Below, in pieces: positions 25,820-34,987 of a stretch of 64,000 bases of DNA. The stretch's first letter is position 1. Each line of letters opens with the position of its first letter. Location of the stretch: NCBI GenBank assembly GCA_963737285.1, contig CAVTRT010000003.1, positions 3,410,001-3,474,000 on the forward strand. Reading direction: 5' to 3'. This DNA comes from Trebonia sp963737285. GTDB taxonomy: Bacteria > Actinomycetota > Actinomycetes > Streptosporangiales > Streptosporangiaceae. Both the position numbers and the translations under genes were made by a program. A model generated the notes under the pieces. The model was not told the DNA's origin and did no database searches. It saw only the letters and a program-made list of their open reading frames with translations.

Positions 25820-28624
25820 TCAGGGCAGTTTCCATTGCTGGTTGGTACCGTCACCGCAGGCCCAGATTTGGACCTGGGTGCCGGAACCGCCAAAGCCGGT
25901 GTCGTCCAGGCACTTGCCGGATTCCGGGTTGACCAGCTCGCCGTTGGACTGGGGCTGCCACTGCTGTGCGCCAGTGCCGTTGCAGGTGTACAGGTCGACG
26001 AGGGTGCCGTTGGCCGTGCCCGCCGCATCGACGTCGAGGCACATGCCGAGCACCTGAAGGGTGCCGTTGGACTCCACCGTCCACTGCTGGGCGTTGGTGC
26101 CGTTGCAGGTGTAGACCTGGATTGGGTTGTACTCGGCGGTGCTGGCCGACCGATCGTCTAGGCATAGGCCCTCGTAACCGGTGATCGGGCCGGTGGGGGC
26201 TGCGGTGCCGCTGGCGGTGCCGGGAGCGACGGTCCACACGAAGCTTTGGGTGGCGTAGGCGCCGTTGCCGTCCGTCGCGGTGACCGTCACGGTGGTGGTG
26301 CCGTTGGTGGTGGGGGTACCGGAGATGACGCCGGCGGAGGAGATCGACAGGCCGGCGGGCAGGCCGGTAGCCGAGTAGGTCAGCGTCTGGCCGCTGGTGG
26401 CGTCCTTGCCGCTGAGGGTGACCGAGGATGCGGCGCTGCCAGCCAGGCTGGCCTGCGGGCCGGGATTGGCCAGGGTGACCGGGGCACCGAGCTGGGTGGA
26501 CGCGACGGCCAGGGTGCCAGTCAGCGGCAGGCTCGCGCTGGAGTCGCCCACGGAGACCGTGTAGTTGCCGGCGGCGGTGGCCCAGGCGTTGGAGCTACTG
26601 TTCCAGTACTGCAGGTTCTGCTGGGTCAGGGCGAAGGTGACGGTGGTCGATGCCCCGGCGGCCAGGTTTACCCGCTGGAAGCCCTCCAGTTGCAGCGGCG
26701 GCTGGCCGGAGGCGGACGGGTCAGTGACATACAGCTGGGCGACGTCCGCGCCGGAGCGGGAGCCGGTGTTGGTCACGGTGGCCGTCACGGTGGCCGCGCC
26801 GCCCGCGGTCAGCGAGCCGACGTGCAGGTTGCTGAACGAGAAGGTCGTGTACGACAGGCCGTAGCCGAACGGGAACAGCGGCGTCAGGCTCTGGCTGTCA
26901 TACCAGCGGTAGCCGACGTCGATGCCCTCGGAGTACTGCACGGTGCCGCCGGTGCCGGGCCACTGGGCGGTGGTGCTGGCGGGAACCTGCGACAGGGAGG
27001 TCGGGAACGTGACGGTCAGGTGCCCGGACGGGTCGTAGCTGCCGAACAGGACGCTGGCGATCGCGGTGCCGTCCTCCTGGCCGGGGTACCAGGCCTCGAT
27101 CACGCCCTTAACGGAGGAGAGCCAGGGCATGGTGACCGCGGAGCCCGTGTTCAGGACCACGATCGTGTTCGGGTTGGCCGCGGCCACCGAGGTGATCAGG
27201 TTGTCCTGGGCCGTGCCCAGGTCGATGCTGGTCAGGTCCGAGCCCTCAGACTCGCTGAGGTTGGCGAAGACGATCGCGACGCTAGCCGCCGCGGCCGCCG
27301 ATGCCGCTGAGCTGTCGGAGGAGCCGTTGTTGTAAGTGACGGTCGTGCCGCTGGGCGCGGCCGCCTGGATGCCCTGCAGCGGGGTTACGGTGCCGCTGGA
27401 ATTCACTCCAGCGCTGCCGCCGCCGGCGGTCTGCGGACTGGTGGAGGCGTCCGCCCCGATGACCGCGACTGACTTGTCAGACGAGGTGAGCGGCAGGACG
27501 CCACCGGAGTTCTTCAGCAGCACAGTGCCTTCCTCGGCCAGCTGCGTCGCGTCCGCCTGGTCGGTGGAGTTCGTCGCGACTGCTGACGGTGAGCCGCTCG
27601 GCGCCTTGTCGAACATGCCGAAGGCGAACATCTGGGTCAAGATGTCCGAGACGGCCGAGTTGATCGTGGCCTGGCTCACCTGACCGGAGGTGACGGCGCT
27701 TTGCAGCGCCGAGCCGTAGAACCCGTCATTGCCGGGCATGTCCATGTCCAGGCCGGCGTTCGCGGAGGCTGCGGTCGAGTGCGTCGCGCCCCAGTCGGAG
27801 GTCACGAAGCCGGTGTAGCCGAACTGCTGGCGCAGCACCGTGGTCAGCGTGTACGGGTTCTGGCAGGCGGCGGTGCCGTTGATGTAGCTGTAAGAGCACA
27901 TCACCGACGAGGCCGCGCCCTGCTGCACCGCGGCCTGGAAGGCGGGCAGGTAGATCTCCTGCTCGGCCTGGGTGCTGACGACCGCGTTGTCACTCGAGGT
28001 GTTGCGGTTGGTCTCCTGGTTGTACACCGCGTAGTGCTTGACCTGGGCCATGGTGCCGGCCGACTGCACGCCGCGGATGTCCGCCGCGCCCAGCTGCCCG
28101 GCCAGGTACGGGTCCTCGCCGATCGACTCGAAGGCCCGGCCCCAGCGCGGGTCGCGCACGATGTTGATCGTCGGGCCCAGGTCGACCGTGGTGCCCTTGG
28201 CGGCCTGCTCGGCGCCGATCACGTGGCCGTACTCCTGCTCGGCCGAGGTGTCCCAGGTGGCCGCGACGTCGACCGGGGCGGGCAGCTGGGTGACGTTGCT
28301 CATCCCGTCGCCGACGCCTGCGGGGCCGTCCTCCAGGTTCATGGCGGGGATGCACAGGGAGCTGATCGCCGGGATGGACCCGACGTAGCTCGAACCGGAC
28401 GCGCCCGTCATCAGGGCGACGTCCTGGCTGAGCGACATCTGGGCCATCAGCTCGCTGACGCGCGTGGAGATCGGCGCGGTCGAGTTGACCCACGGGCATC
28501 CAGTCGCCGCGACCGCGTGCGGCGCGACGGCGGAAGCCGCTGCGAGCGGCGCGGCCACGACGGCGAGCGCCACCGCCGCGATCCGCGTCCGCCTCAGGCG
28601 CCATCGGAAATGGGGTACGCGCAC
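25820..28624 (-). CDS. Secreted GH3 beta-glucosidase/xylosidase with Fn3-like, putative Ig and ricin lectin modules
   Basis: This exported 934-residue glycosidase has a signal peptide with basic N-terminus RWRLRRTR followed by ~25 hydrophobic residues. The GH3 N-domain shows LEDGPAGVGDGM, GPTINIVRDPRWGRAFES, VKHYAVYNQE and the nucleophile motif FVTSDWGATHS. The GH3 C-domain has the acid/base-side loop region with VVLNTGSAVTMPW and the late YRWYDSQSLTPLFPFGYGLSYT motif, which precedes the Fn3-like domain. A putative Ig module (TGLPAGLSISSAGVISGTP) and a ricin-type trefoil with three CLD/QQW repeats finish the protein. The GTG at 28624 is set by AAGGAG 6 bases upstream. It likely releases sugars from beta-linked plant or fungal oligosaccharides; the exact linkage is not visible. 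Confidence 0.92.
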   Translation of the reverse strand: MRVPHFRWRLRRTRIAAVALAVVAAPLAAASAVAPHAVAATGCPWVNSTAPISTRVSELMAQMSLSQDVALMTGASGSSYVGSIPAISSLCIPAMNLEDGPAGVGDGMSNVTQLPAPVDVAATWDTSAEQEYGHVIGAEQAAKGTTVDLGPTINIVRDPRWGRAFESIGEDPYLAGQLGAADIRGVQSAGTMAQVKHYAVYNQETNRNTSSDNAVVSTQAEQEIYLPAFQAAVQQGAASSVMCSYSYINGTAACQNPYTLTTVLRQQFGYTGFVTSDWGATHSTAASANAGLDMDMPGNDGFYGSALQSAVTSGQVSQATINSAVSDILTQMFAFGMFDKAPSGSPSAVATNSTDQADATQLAEEGTVLLKNSGGVLPLTSSDKSVAVIGADASTSPQTAGGGSAGVNSSGTVTPLQGIQAAAPSGTTVTYNNGSSDSSAASAAAAASVAIVFANLSESEGSDLTSIDLGTAQDNLITSVAAANPNTIVVLNTGSAVTMPWLSSVKGVIEAWYPGQEDGTAIASVLFGSYDPSGHLTVTFPTSLSQVPASTTAQWPGTGGTVQYSEGIDVGYRWYDSQSLTPLFPFGYGLSYTTFSFSNLHVGSLTAGGAATVTATVTNTGSRSGADVAQLYVTDPSASGQPPLQLEGFQRVNLAAGASTTVTFALTQQNLQYWNSSSNAWATAAGNYTVSVGDSSASLPLTGTLAVASTQLGAPVTLANPGPQASLAGSAASSVTLSGKDATSGQTLTYSATGLPAGLSISSAGVISGTPTTNGTTTVTVTATDGNGAYATQSFVWTVAPGTASGTAAPTGPITGYEGLCLDDRSASTAEYNPIQVYTCNGTNAQQWTVESNGTLQVLGMCLDVDAAGTANGTLVDLYTCNGTGAQQWQPQSNGELVNPESGKCLDDTGFGGSGTQVQIWACGDGTNQQWKLP

Positions 28625-29006
28625 AGGTGACTCCTTACAGCTAGAGACATGAATCCCGGCTGCGGGCATGCGCAATGCACTGCCTGTAGCCGACCGCGAA
28701 AGGCGGACGGCGACACGGCAAGTGCCAGTCGTATTCCTTGTGCCGGCAACCCAGATAAACGGGTTTGTAACCGGCATGCAATAACGCAGCAACAGGAATG
28801 TCAATGGCCAGGATCTTGCGAGTTCACGCTCTCGGCCCGGGTGCTTGTCATTGCCCAGGGCATCTACCAGGCATTCTGGGCGCGGCATCGGGCGCGCGCC
28901 GCCTTGCGGAAAGTGGCCGTTCACCGAATATTTATGGCGCGCAGCTAATGTTAACACTTCATTAACTCGCCGGGAAAACCGGTTACCGCTGTCCGATTCC
29001 GGTCCC
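28625..29006. other. Gene-free gap holding the GH3 promoter
   Basis: These 382 bases lie between the GH3 start and the dprE1 end. They contain no convincing gene. The AT content rises near 28940-28970, where TAATG (28946-28950) and CATTA (28960-28964) form a small dyad within GTTAACACTTCATTAAC. It may be part of a promoter or regulator site for the GH3 gene, but it is about 320 bases upstream of the start. Confidence 0.4.
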
Positions 29007-30374
29007 TTAGATCCCCAGGCGGCCGGAGAGGTCGGAGACGAACACTCCAGCAGGGTCGAGGTCGCCGCGGAGCTCGCGGAATTCTTCCAGGCGGGGGTAC
29101 ATCTGCTCGAACATGGCCCGCGAGACGCGGGAGTCCTTGGCGAGGTAGACGCGGCCACCGTTATCCACGACGAGGCGGTCCAGGGCGTCGCACAGGGACT
29201 CCAGGCCGGGGGTGGCCGCCGGGAAGTCCAGCGCGAGCGTCCAGCCGGGGGCCGGGAATGACAGCAAGCCGGGGTCGCCTGCGCCGAACCGCTTGAGCAC
29301 CGTGACGAACGACGGGGCGTGCGCGGCGCTGACCAATTCGAAGGACCGGCGCACGGCTTCTTCCGCACCGAACGGGATCACATACTGGTATTGCCGAAAG
29401 CCCCTCGGCCCGTACACGCGATTCCAGTTCCGGATCCCGTCCAGCGGGTGGAAGAACTGGCCGATCGTCTGGATCTCGCCCTCGCGCAGCTTCGGTGCCT
29501 TCCGGAAGTAAAGCTCGTCGAACAGCGTGATCGAGTAGCGGTTGAGCAGGCCGGGCGGGAACAGGTCCGGCATGCCTAGCCTCGCTCGCGGGCTGAAGGC
29601 GAACGGCTGCTCGCGGTCTGCCCCTCGCAGGTCCTGGGGTGCCGCGAAGTCGCCGCTTGTGATGATTGAGCGGCCCAGTCCGCTGCCGCGGGCCGTGCTG
29701 TCGGACCACGCGACCGTGTAGCCGTACTTCTTGTCGTGCTCGGCGAGGATGGCCATCGTCTCGTCGATGCCGGCGGTGCGGACCGTGTCCACCTTGACGC
29801 GGGAGGTCTCGACCCGCTTCAGCACGATGGTTGCCTGCGTGATGCGCCCGGTGAGGCCCATGCCACCCGCCGTCGCCCAGAAGAGGGCGGGCTCTTCGGC
29901 GGGCGTGACTGTCTTGAGCGACCCGTCGGGCGTCACGATGGTGAAGCTGAGCACGTGGCTGGCGAAGCTGCCCGCGACGTGATGGTTCTTGCCGTGCACG
30001 TCGGCAGCGATGGCCCCGCCGATGGTGACCTGCCGAGTGCCCGGCGAGACCGGGACGAACCAGCCGTGCGGCAGCCCGGCGACCATCAGGTCCTCCAGGC
30101 TAACACCCGCCTCCGCGGTGACCACGCCGGACGCCGGGTCCAGGCTGAGGATGCGGTTAAGGCGGGCGGTGGACAGCACCGTGCCGCCATCGGACTGGGC
30201 CGCGTTGTTGTAGCTGCGGCCCAGCCCGCGCGGGATGACGTTGCCGGACCCGGCGTCGCGCAGCAGTTCGGCGACAGCCTGCGCAGTGCACGGCTCGGCC
30301 AGGGTCGCGGTAGACGGGGCGATGCGCCCCCAGCCGGTCAGCGTGGCGGTCCGAGAGGACGTGGTGCTTGGCAT
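29007..30374 (-). CDS. dprE1: Decaprenylphospho-beta-D-ribofuranose 2-oxidase subunit DprE1
   Basis: This 455-residue FAD enzyme of the vanillyl-alcohol-oxidase fold works with DprE2 to epimerise decaprenyl-phospho-ribose to the arabinose donor of the wall. The FAD-binding block is IPRGLGRSYNNAAQ and SPGTRQVTIGGAIAADVHGK (the His/Lys flavin contacts). Later family motifs are VLKRFGAGDPG, PGWTLALDFP and VYLAKDSRVS, with the active-site Lys near residue 412. Length and motif order match mycobacterial DprE1. The residue aligned with the drug-target Cys387 of M. tuberculosis is Ala381 here. DprE2 is not next to it in this window. A secreted protein gene lies upstream, 56 bases away. Confidence 0.92.
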   Translation of the reverse strand: MPSTTSSRTATLTGWGRIAPSTATLAEPCTAQAVAELLRDAGSGNVIPRGLGRSYNNAAQSDGGTVLSTARLNRILSLDPASGVVTAEAGVSLEDLMVAGLPHGWFVPVSPGTRQVTIGGAIAADVHGKNHHVAGSFASHVLSFTIVTPDGSLKTVTPAEEPALFWATAGGMGLTGRITQATIVLKRVETSRVKVDTVRTAGIDETMAILAEHDKKYGYTVAWSDSTARGSGLGRSIITSGDFAAPQDLRGADREQPFAFSPRARLGMPDLFPPGLLNRYSITLFDELYFRKAPKLREGEIQTIGQFFHPLDGIRNWNRVYGPRGFRQYQYVIPFGAEEAVRRSFELVSAAHAPSFVTVLKRFGAGDPGLLSFPAPGWTLALDFPAATPGLESLCDALDRLVVDNGGRVYLAKDSRVSRAMFEQMYPRLEEFRELRGDLDPAGVFVSDLSGRLGI

Positions 30375-30430
30375 GGCCCGATCTTAGACGGCTCCGGCTG
30401 ACTGGGGTGGCACGACTCCAGGCCCTGGCG

Positions 30431-31972
30431 TCAGGAGATGGCGTAGGCCTTGTAGACGGTCTCCGTCGAGGTGTCGCCGTGGCTGCCGGTGACCTGCGCC
30501 CGCAGGTAGACGAATCCCTTGGCCGGGTTGTGCACATCGACGTACCAGCCGGCCGACGAGTGGTGGACGGCGAGCGCGGTCCAGTGCGCGCCGTCGGTGG
30601 AGACCCAGGCCCGCAGCTTCGTCACCGAGTCCGAGGGCACCGGTACGTTGCCGTTGTATGAGGGACGGTAGGGCCGGACGGTGACGGCGGTCGTGGACCC
30701 TGGTGCGGCGCTGTTGCTGTCGCTCAGGCCCTTCGGCTCGAACGAGGTCCAGAAGCCCGCCGCCTGCTGCGCCTGGCTCGGCGACGCGTAGAACCGCCAG
30801 TCGAAGGTCACCTGCGGCGACAAGATGGTGCTCGGGAAACTGAGGCCAGGGTAGTAGCGGGTCGCCGTGTCGGTCAGCGTGTACCACCCCGCCTTGCTGA
30901 TGCCGGGGTTGAAATCCGGGGAGGAGTTCCCGTAGTCGGTGACCTTGCCGCTGGCCAGGACATGCCCGCCCAGGCTGAGGTCGAGGTGGTTCATCGTGCA
31001 CGCGTCGTTACCGTTGCCGTACGGGTCGGCCAACGTCGGTAGCTCAAGGTCGACCGAGCGCCGCCAGATCATGGGCAGCGTGCCCGTCGGTGCCCACGCC
31101 GCCGCGTAGTAGGTGGCCGAGTACGAGTGGCCCGCGGCGAGGGTCCGGTTCACGAAGTAGCCGCCAATGTCGCCAGGATCCGCATAGTCGTCGGTGCGCA
31201 CGGTCCAGACGCCAGGCGAAACGAGCGTGGCGCTGGTGTAGGGGGCGGTGGCGGCCGCGACCGGGCCCCACATTTGGTTCTGGCACTGGTCCGCGTTGGC
31301 CGACGGCACCGGTTGCAGCTCATACGACGTGTCATTGGCGACCTGCTCGTTGCTGTCCACCGTCAGGGTCAGCTTGGCCAGGTGAGACGTGGTCCACGCG
31401 CCCCCCAAGGTGGCGGGGACGCCGGAGGCCACTACCCCGGAGAGCACCGCCCCCTGGCCGATCGCGAGATAGCTGGAGCTGAACTGGTCCGAGGAAGTCG
31501 GCACGACGTACAGCGCGCCGCCCGGCTGATACCCCTCGACCATCGCGATCGTGCTGGGACCAGCGCAGACTCTGGCATCCACATAGTCAGTGACCGGCTT
31601 GCCGTTCAGCGTGACCTTCACCAGGCGGCCCTTGCGACCGTCCAGGGTCGCCTTGGTAGTGCCGCTTCCGCTCACGGTCACGATTGACTCAGCGATAGTT
31701 TCCGCGGTGTTGTTATCGTCGATCCCGGCGATCAGCGCGTACTGCCCGTCAGGGACGCTGAACGCGCGTCCCGAGTTCCCAGAGAACCACGCGCTCTGAC
31801 CGATATTCCAGGCGATGACCTGCGATGATCGCGCGATGCCGGTATGCCCGAGCGTGGTGACCAGCAGCTTTCCTGTGGCGGCACTGGCCGGGACGGCCAG
31901 CCCGGCGACCGCCAGCGGGGCAACGAGCAGGGCGCTCGCCGCCATGACCAAAAATCGGGAGATACGCGGCAT
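30431..31972 (-). CDS. Secreted protein of unknown function
   Basis: This 513-residue protein has a clear Sec signal peptide (MPRISRFLVMAASALLVAPL, Ala-rich, cleavage near ASAA). The mature part is Ser/Thr/Gly-rich and beta-like throughout. It contains a few Cys residues (DARVCAGPS, ANADQCQNQ, GNDACTMN) that could form disulfides. The C-terminal ~100 residues (VTVRPYRPSYNG, VTKLRAWVSTDGAHWTAL, YLRAQVTGSHGDTSTETV) resemble the non-catalytic C-terminal region found behind many actinobacterial secreted subtilases. No protease triad is seen here. I do not assign a function. Confidence 0.75.
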   Translation of the reverse strand: MPRISRFLVMAASALLVAPLAVAGLAVPASAATGKLLVTTLGHTGIARSSQVIAWNIGQSAWFSGNSGRAFSVPDGQYALIAGIDDNNTAETIAESIVTVSGSGTTKATLDGRKGRLVKVTLNGKPVTDYVDARVCAGPSTIAMVEGYQPGGALYVVPTSSDQFSSSYLAIGQGAVLSGVVASGVPATLGGAWTTSHLAKLTLTVDSNEQVANDTSYELQPVPSANADQCQNQMWGPVAAATAPYTSATLVSPGVWTVRTDDYADPGDIGGYFVNRTLAAGHSYSATYYAAAWAPTGTLPMIWRRSVDLELPTLADPYGNGNDACTMNHLDLSLGGHVLASGKVTDYGNSSPDFNPGISKAGWYTLTDTATRYYPGLSFPSTILSPQVTFDWRFYASPSQAQQAAGFWTSFEPKGLSDSNSAAPGSTTAVTVRPYRPSYNGNVPVPSDSVTKLRAWVSTDGAHWTALAVHHSSAGWYVDVHNPAKGFVYLRAQVTGSHGDTSTETVYKAYAIS

Positions 31973-32050
31973 TCGTCATTTATCTCACGGGAATCGCCTC
32001 GATTACAAACTAAATCGGGCCGTAGCTTTCGGACAAGTGAAGGCCAGTGA

Positions 32051-32098
32051 CGCCGACCGCCTTGCCTGCCGACCGCCTTGCCTGCCGACCGCCTTACC
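32051..32098 (-). repeat. Three 16-bp tandem repeats at the copA 3' end
   Basis: Units of the form TGCCGACCGCCTTGCC repeat three times with one or two changes. The copA stop codon lies inside the last unit, so the array is mostly downstream of the gene. Confidence 0.8.
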
Positions 32099-34241
32099 TG
32101 AGGACACCGCGCAGCCGAAGGCTGTTGGTGACCACGAATACCGAGCTGAACGCCATCGCGGCCGCAGCAATCATCGGGCTGAGCAGGCCGAGGGCGGCGA
32201 GTGGTATGGCCACGACGTTGTAGCCGAAGGCCCACAGCAGGTTGCCCTTGATCGTCGCGAGCGTCCGCCGGGACAACTCGATGGCCGAGGGCACGGCGAG
32301 CAGGTCACCACGGACCAGGGTAATGTCGCTGGCTTCGATCGCGGCGTCGGTCCCGGTGCCCATCGCCAGCCCCAGATCGGCCTGGGCGAGAGCGGCCGCG
32401 TCGTTGACGCCGTCGCCGGCCATGGCCACGACCCGGCCCAGGTCCTGCAGGCCCTTAACGACATCGACCTTGCCCGAGGGGAGCACGCCGGCGATCACGT
32501 CGGCGCGGCGCAGGCCGATCTGTCGCGCCACAGCCTGGGCCGCGGCCTCATTGTCCCCGGTCAGCAGGTGGACGTGCAATCCCATGGCGTGCAGCCGCTC
32601 GACCGCCTGCCGCGAGGTGGGCTTGACCGTGTCGGCGACGACGCAGGCACCGCGCACGCGGCCACCCCAGGCGGCGAAGACGACAGTCTGCCCGCTTTCC
32701 CCCGCTGCCCGCGCCAGCGCTGCGAGATCTGGCGGGATGGCGAGCCCGTGCTCGTCCTCAAGCCAGGACCGCCTGCCTACAGCGACGTCGTGGCCCATGA
32801 GGCGGGCGGTGATGCCGAGGCCGGGAGCGTTCTGAAAGTCGGTGATAGCGGGCCATCCGGCGGCGCCGAGGCGGTCGCCGGCCCCGCTGGTGATGGCCTT
32901 CGCGATGGGGTGCTCGGAGGCGTTCTCGGCCGCGCCGGCTAGCCGGAGGAACTGTGCCTGGTCCTGGCCCGCGGTCGTGAGCACGTCAACGAGGGTCATC
33001 CGGCCGGCGGTGACGGTGCCGGTCTTGTCAAGGACAAGGGTGTCGATGCGGCGGGTGGACTCGAGGACTTCCGGGCCGTTAATGAGGATGCCGAGCTGCG
33101 CGCCGCGCCCTGTCCCCACGAGCAGTGCGGTCGGCGTGGCCAGGCCCATCGCGCACGGGCAGGCGATGATGAGCACCGACACGGCCGCGGTGATCGCCTG
33201 GGTGGCCGGGTGGCCGGTCGCGAGCCAGCCGATTCCAGTGGCGACGGAGAACGTCATGACGATGGGGACGAATACCGCCGACACCCGGTCCGCGAGCCGC
33301 TGGACCTGGGCCTTGCCCGCCTGTGCCGCAGTGACCATCCGGGCGATCTGGCTGAGCTGGGTGTCGCGGCCCACGCGCGTGGCGTTTACGTGCAGGCGGC
33401 CGCTGGTGTTGATGCAGCCCCCGATGACCGTGTCGCCGGGTCCCACCTCGGCAGGGACCGGCTCGCCGGTAATCATCGAGGCATCGATCACCGCCTGGCC
33501 GTCGGTGACGATGCCGTCTACGGGGATCTTCTCCCCCGGCCGGACCACCAGCAGGTCGCCGACCCGCAGGTCGGTCACTGGCTTTCGCACCTCGGTCCCG
33601 TCCGCCGCCACGACCGCCGCATCCTTCGCGCCGAGTTCCAGCAGCGTCTTCAGGGCATCGCCCGCGTGCCGCCTGGCACGTGACTCAAGGTATCGACCGA
33701 GCAGGATGAGGGCGGTGATCCCGGACGCGACATCAAGGTAGGTGTAGCCACTGCTGATCGCCAGGGCATAAAGGCTCCACAGGTAGGAGGCCGCGACGCC
33801 TACGCTGACCAGGGTGTCCATCGTGGCGGCGGCGTGCCGGGCGTTGATCGCCGCGGCCCGGTGGAACGGCCACGCACCCCATGTCACCACGGGGGTAGTG
33901 ACGGCGAGCGCCGCCCACTCCCAGCCAGGGAACTGCAGGGCCGGGATCATTCCAGCCGCCATTACCGCAGTGGACACCACGCCGGCCACCACCACCCTCC
34001 ACAGCGGCGACCGTCCCGGCCGCCTGGTGGGCGGGGCCGAGAGCGCGGCGCTGTAGCCGGCCTGCTCAACAGCGGCGATCAGGTCGCTGACGGCAAGGTC
34101 GCCCGGGTACTGGACGCGCGCGGTCTCGGTCGCAAGGTTGACTGTCGCCGTGACGCCGTCGAGCTTGTTGAGCTTCCGCTCGATCCGCGTCGCGCAGGAG
34201 GCGCAGGTCATCCCGCCGATGGCGAGGCTAGTGGTGTCCAC
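32094..34241 (-). CDS. copA: Copper-exporting P1B-type ATPase
   Basis: This 715-residue membrane pump exports Cu(I). The N-terminal heavy-metal domain has GMTCASCATRIE. Six to eight membrane helices follow, with the metal-pathway motif IACPCAMGLATPT (CPC), phosphorylation motif LDKTGTVTAGRM, the P1B His-Pro in SEHPIAKAI, and GDGVNDAAAL in the hinge. Only one N-terminal metal-binding domain is present. The C-terminal membrane pair has the YN and MxxSS-type residues in FGYNVVAIP and AAMAFSSVFVV, as in Cu(I) pumps. It is the last gene of a csoR-copZ-copA operon and starts 18 bases after the chaperone gene. Confidence 0.96.
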   Translation of the reverse strand: MDTTSLAIGGMTCASCATRIERKLNKLDGVTATVNLATETARVQYPGDLAVSDLIAAVEQAGYSAALSAPPTRRPGRSPLWRVVVAGVVSTAVMAAGMIPALQFPGWEWAALAVTTPVVTWGAWPFHRAAAINARHAAATMDTLVSVGVAASYLWSLYALAISSGYTYLDVASGITALILLGRYLESRARRHAGDALKTLLELGAKDAAVVAADGTEVRKPVTDLRVGDLLVVRPGEKIPVDGIVTDGQAVIDASMITGEPVPAEVGPGDTVIGGCINTSGRLHVNATRVGRDTQLSQIARMVTAAQAGKAQVQRLADRVSAVFVPIVMTFSVATGIGWLATGHPATQAITAAVSVLIIACPCAMGLATPTALLVGTGRGAQLGILINGPEVLESTRRIDTLVLDKTGTVTAGRMTLVDVLTTAGQDQAQFLRLAGAAENASEHPIAKAITSGAGDRLGAAGWPAITDFQNAPGLGITARLMGHDVAVGRRSWLEDEHGLAIPPDLAALARAAGESGQTVVFAAWGGRVRGACVVADTVKPTSRQAVERLHAMGLHVHLLTGDNEAAAQAVARQIGLRRADVIAGVLPSGKVDVVKGLQDLGRVVAMAGDGVNDAAALAQADLGLAMGTGTDAAIEASDITLVRGDLLAVPSAIELSRRTLATIKGNLLWAFGYNVVAIPLAALGLLSPMIAAAAMAFSSVFVVTNSLRLRGVLR

Positions 34242-34259
34242 TGGCGGTTATCCCGACGG

Positions 34260-34532
34260 TTAGTCGACGATGGGCAGGACCGCACGTGAGGCTGCCGGGA
34301 CGGGCGCCTCACCAGGCACCGCTATCCGGTAGTCCCCGGCCTCGTCGAGCGCGGCCTCCACGTCCTGCAGGGCGATCGGTGCCGTGCTCACCACGGTCAC
34401 GGCGGAGGCACCTCCAGGCACGAGGTCAACCGCCACCTCGCTGACCCCGTCAAGCGCCTGGATTTCAACGGTCACAGCCCTCGCGCAGTGCTCGCAGGTC
34501 ATGCCCGTCACGTGGTAGGTGGCAGATGTCAT
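34260..34532 (-). CDS. copZ: Copper chaperone with heavy-metal-associated domain
   Basis: This 90-residue protein carries a single ferredoxin-like HMA domain with the Cu(I)-binding GMTCEHCARAV motif at residues 9-19. It extends ~20 residues past the usual ~68-residue chaperone, with a Pro/Ala tail of no known role. It lies between csoR and copA on the same strand and should hand copper to the pump. Confidence 0.92.
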   Translation of the reverse strand: MTSATYHVTGMTCEHCARAVTVEIQALDGVSEVAVDLVPGGASAVTVVSTAPIALQDVEAALDEAGDYRIAVPGEAPVPAASRAVLPIVD

Positions 34533-34617
34533 GGCTCAACTCCCGTCAGTCAGGTTTCCCGGCGCTCCGCGCAGGAGCACCGGACCAGTTGCTTGCGTCC
34601 CCCGTGCCTGCCTATCG

Positions 34618-34899
34618 TCAGGAACGGACCAGCCGGGCGATCGCCTCGGACGCCTCCCGGACCTTCTGCTCGGCCACGTCGCCCCCCTCGGCGGCGGCAT
34701 GGGCCACGCAGTGCCCTAGGTGGTCCTCCAGCAGCCCGAGCGCTACAGCCTGTAGTGCCTTGGTCACAGCAGATACCTGCGTCAGGATATCGATGCAGTA
34801 CTTGTCTTCGTCGATCATTTTCTGCAGCCCGCGGACTTGCCCTTCAACCCGCCGCAGCCGCTGGAGGTACTGCTCCTTATCAGGCGTATACCCGTGCAT
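34618..34899 (-). CDS. csoR: Copper-sensing transcriptional repressor
   Basis: This 93-residue all-helical repressor of the CsoR/RcnR family is released from DNA by Cu(I). The three copper ligands of the family are in place: Cys35 in DKYCIDIL, and His60 and Cys64 in EDHLGHC. The ATG at 34899 gives the normal N-terminus MHGYTPDKEQYLQRLRRVEG; the longer open frame is ignored. A perfect short palindrome lies 15 bases upstream of the start, as expected for autoregulation of the csoR-copZ-copA operon. Confidence 0.95.
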   Translation of the reverse strand: MHGYTPDKEQYLQRLRRVEGQVRGLQKMIDEDKYCIDILTQVSAVTKALQAVALGLLEDHLGHCVAHAAAEGGDVAEQKVREASEAIARLVRS

Positions 34900-34914
34900 A
34901 ACATCACCATACCG

Positions 34915-34929
34915 TACCCTGGCAGGGTA
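34915..34929. promoter_or_regulatory. CsoR-type operator
   Basis: TACCCT and AGGGTA pair perfectly around GGC, directly upstream of csoR. The TACCC...GGGTA form matches the known CsoR box style (pseudo-palindromic TACC/GGTA half sites), so it is the probable repressor site for the copper operon. Confidence 0.8.
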
Positions 34930-34987
34930 TGCCTGGCGGCAGCCAGCCGGCCAGCACCCGATCGCCCGGGCTGTGGCGACTGCGCGG

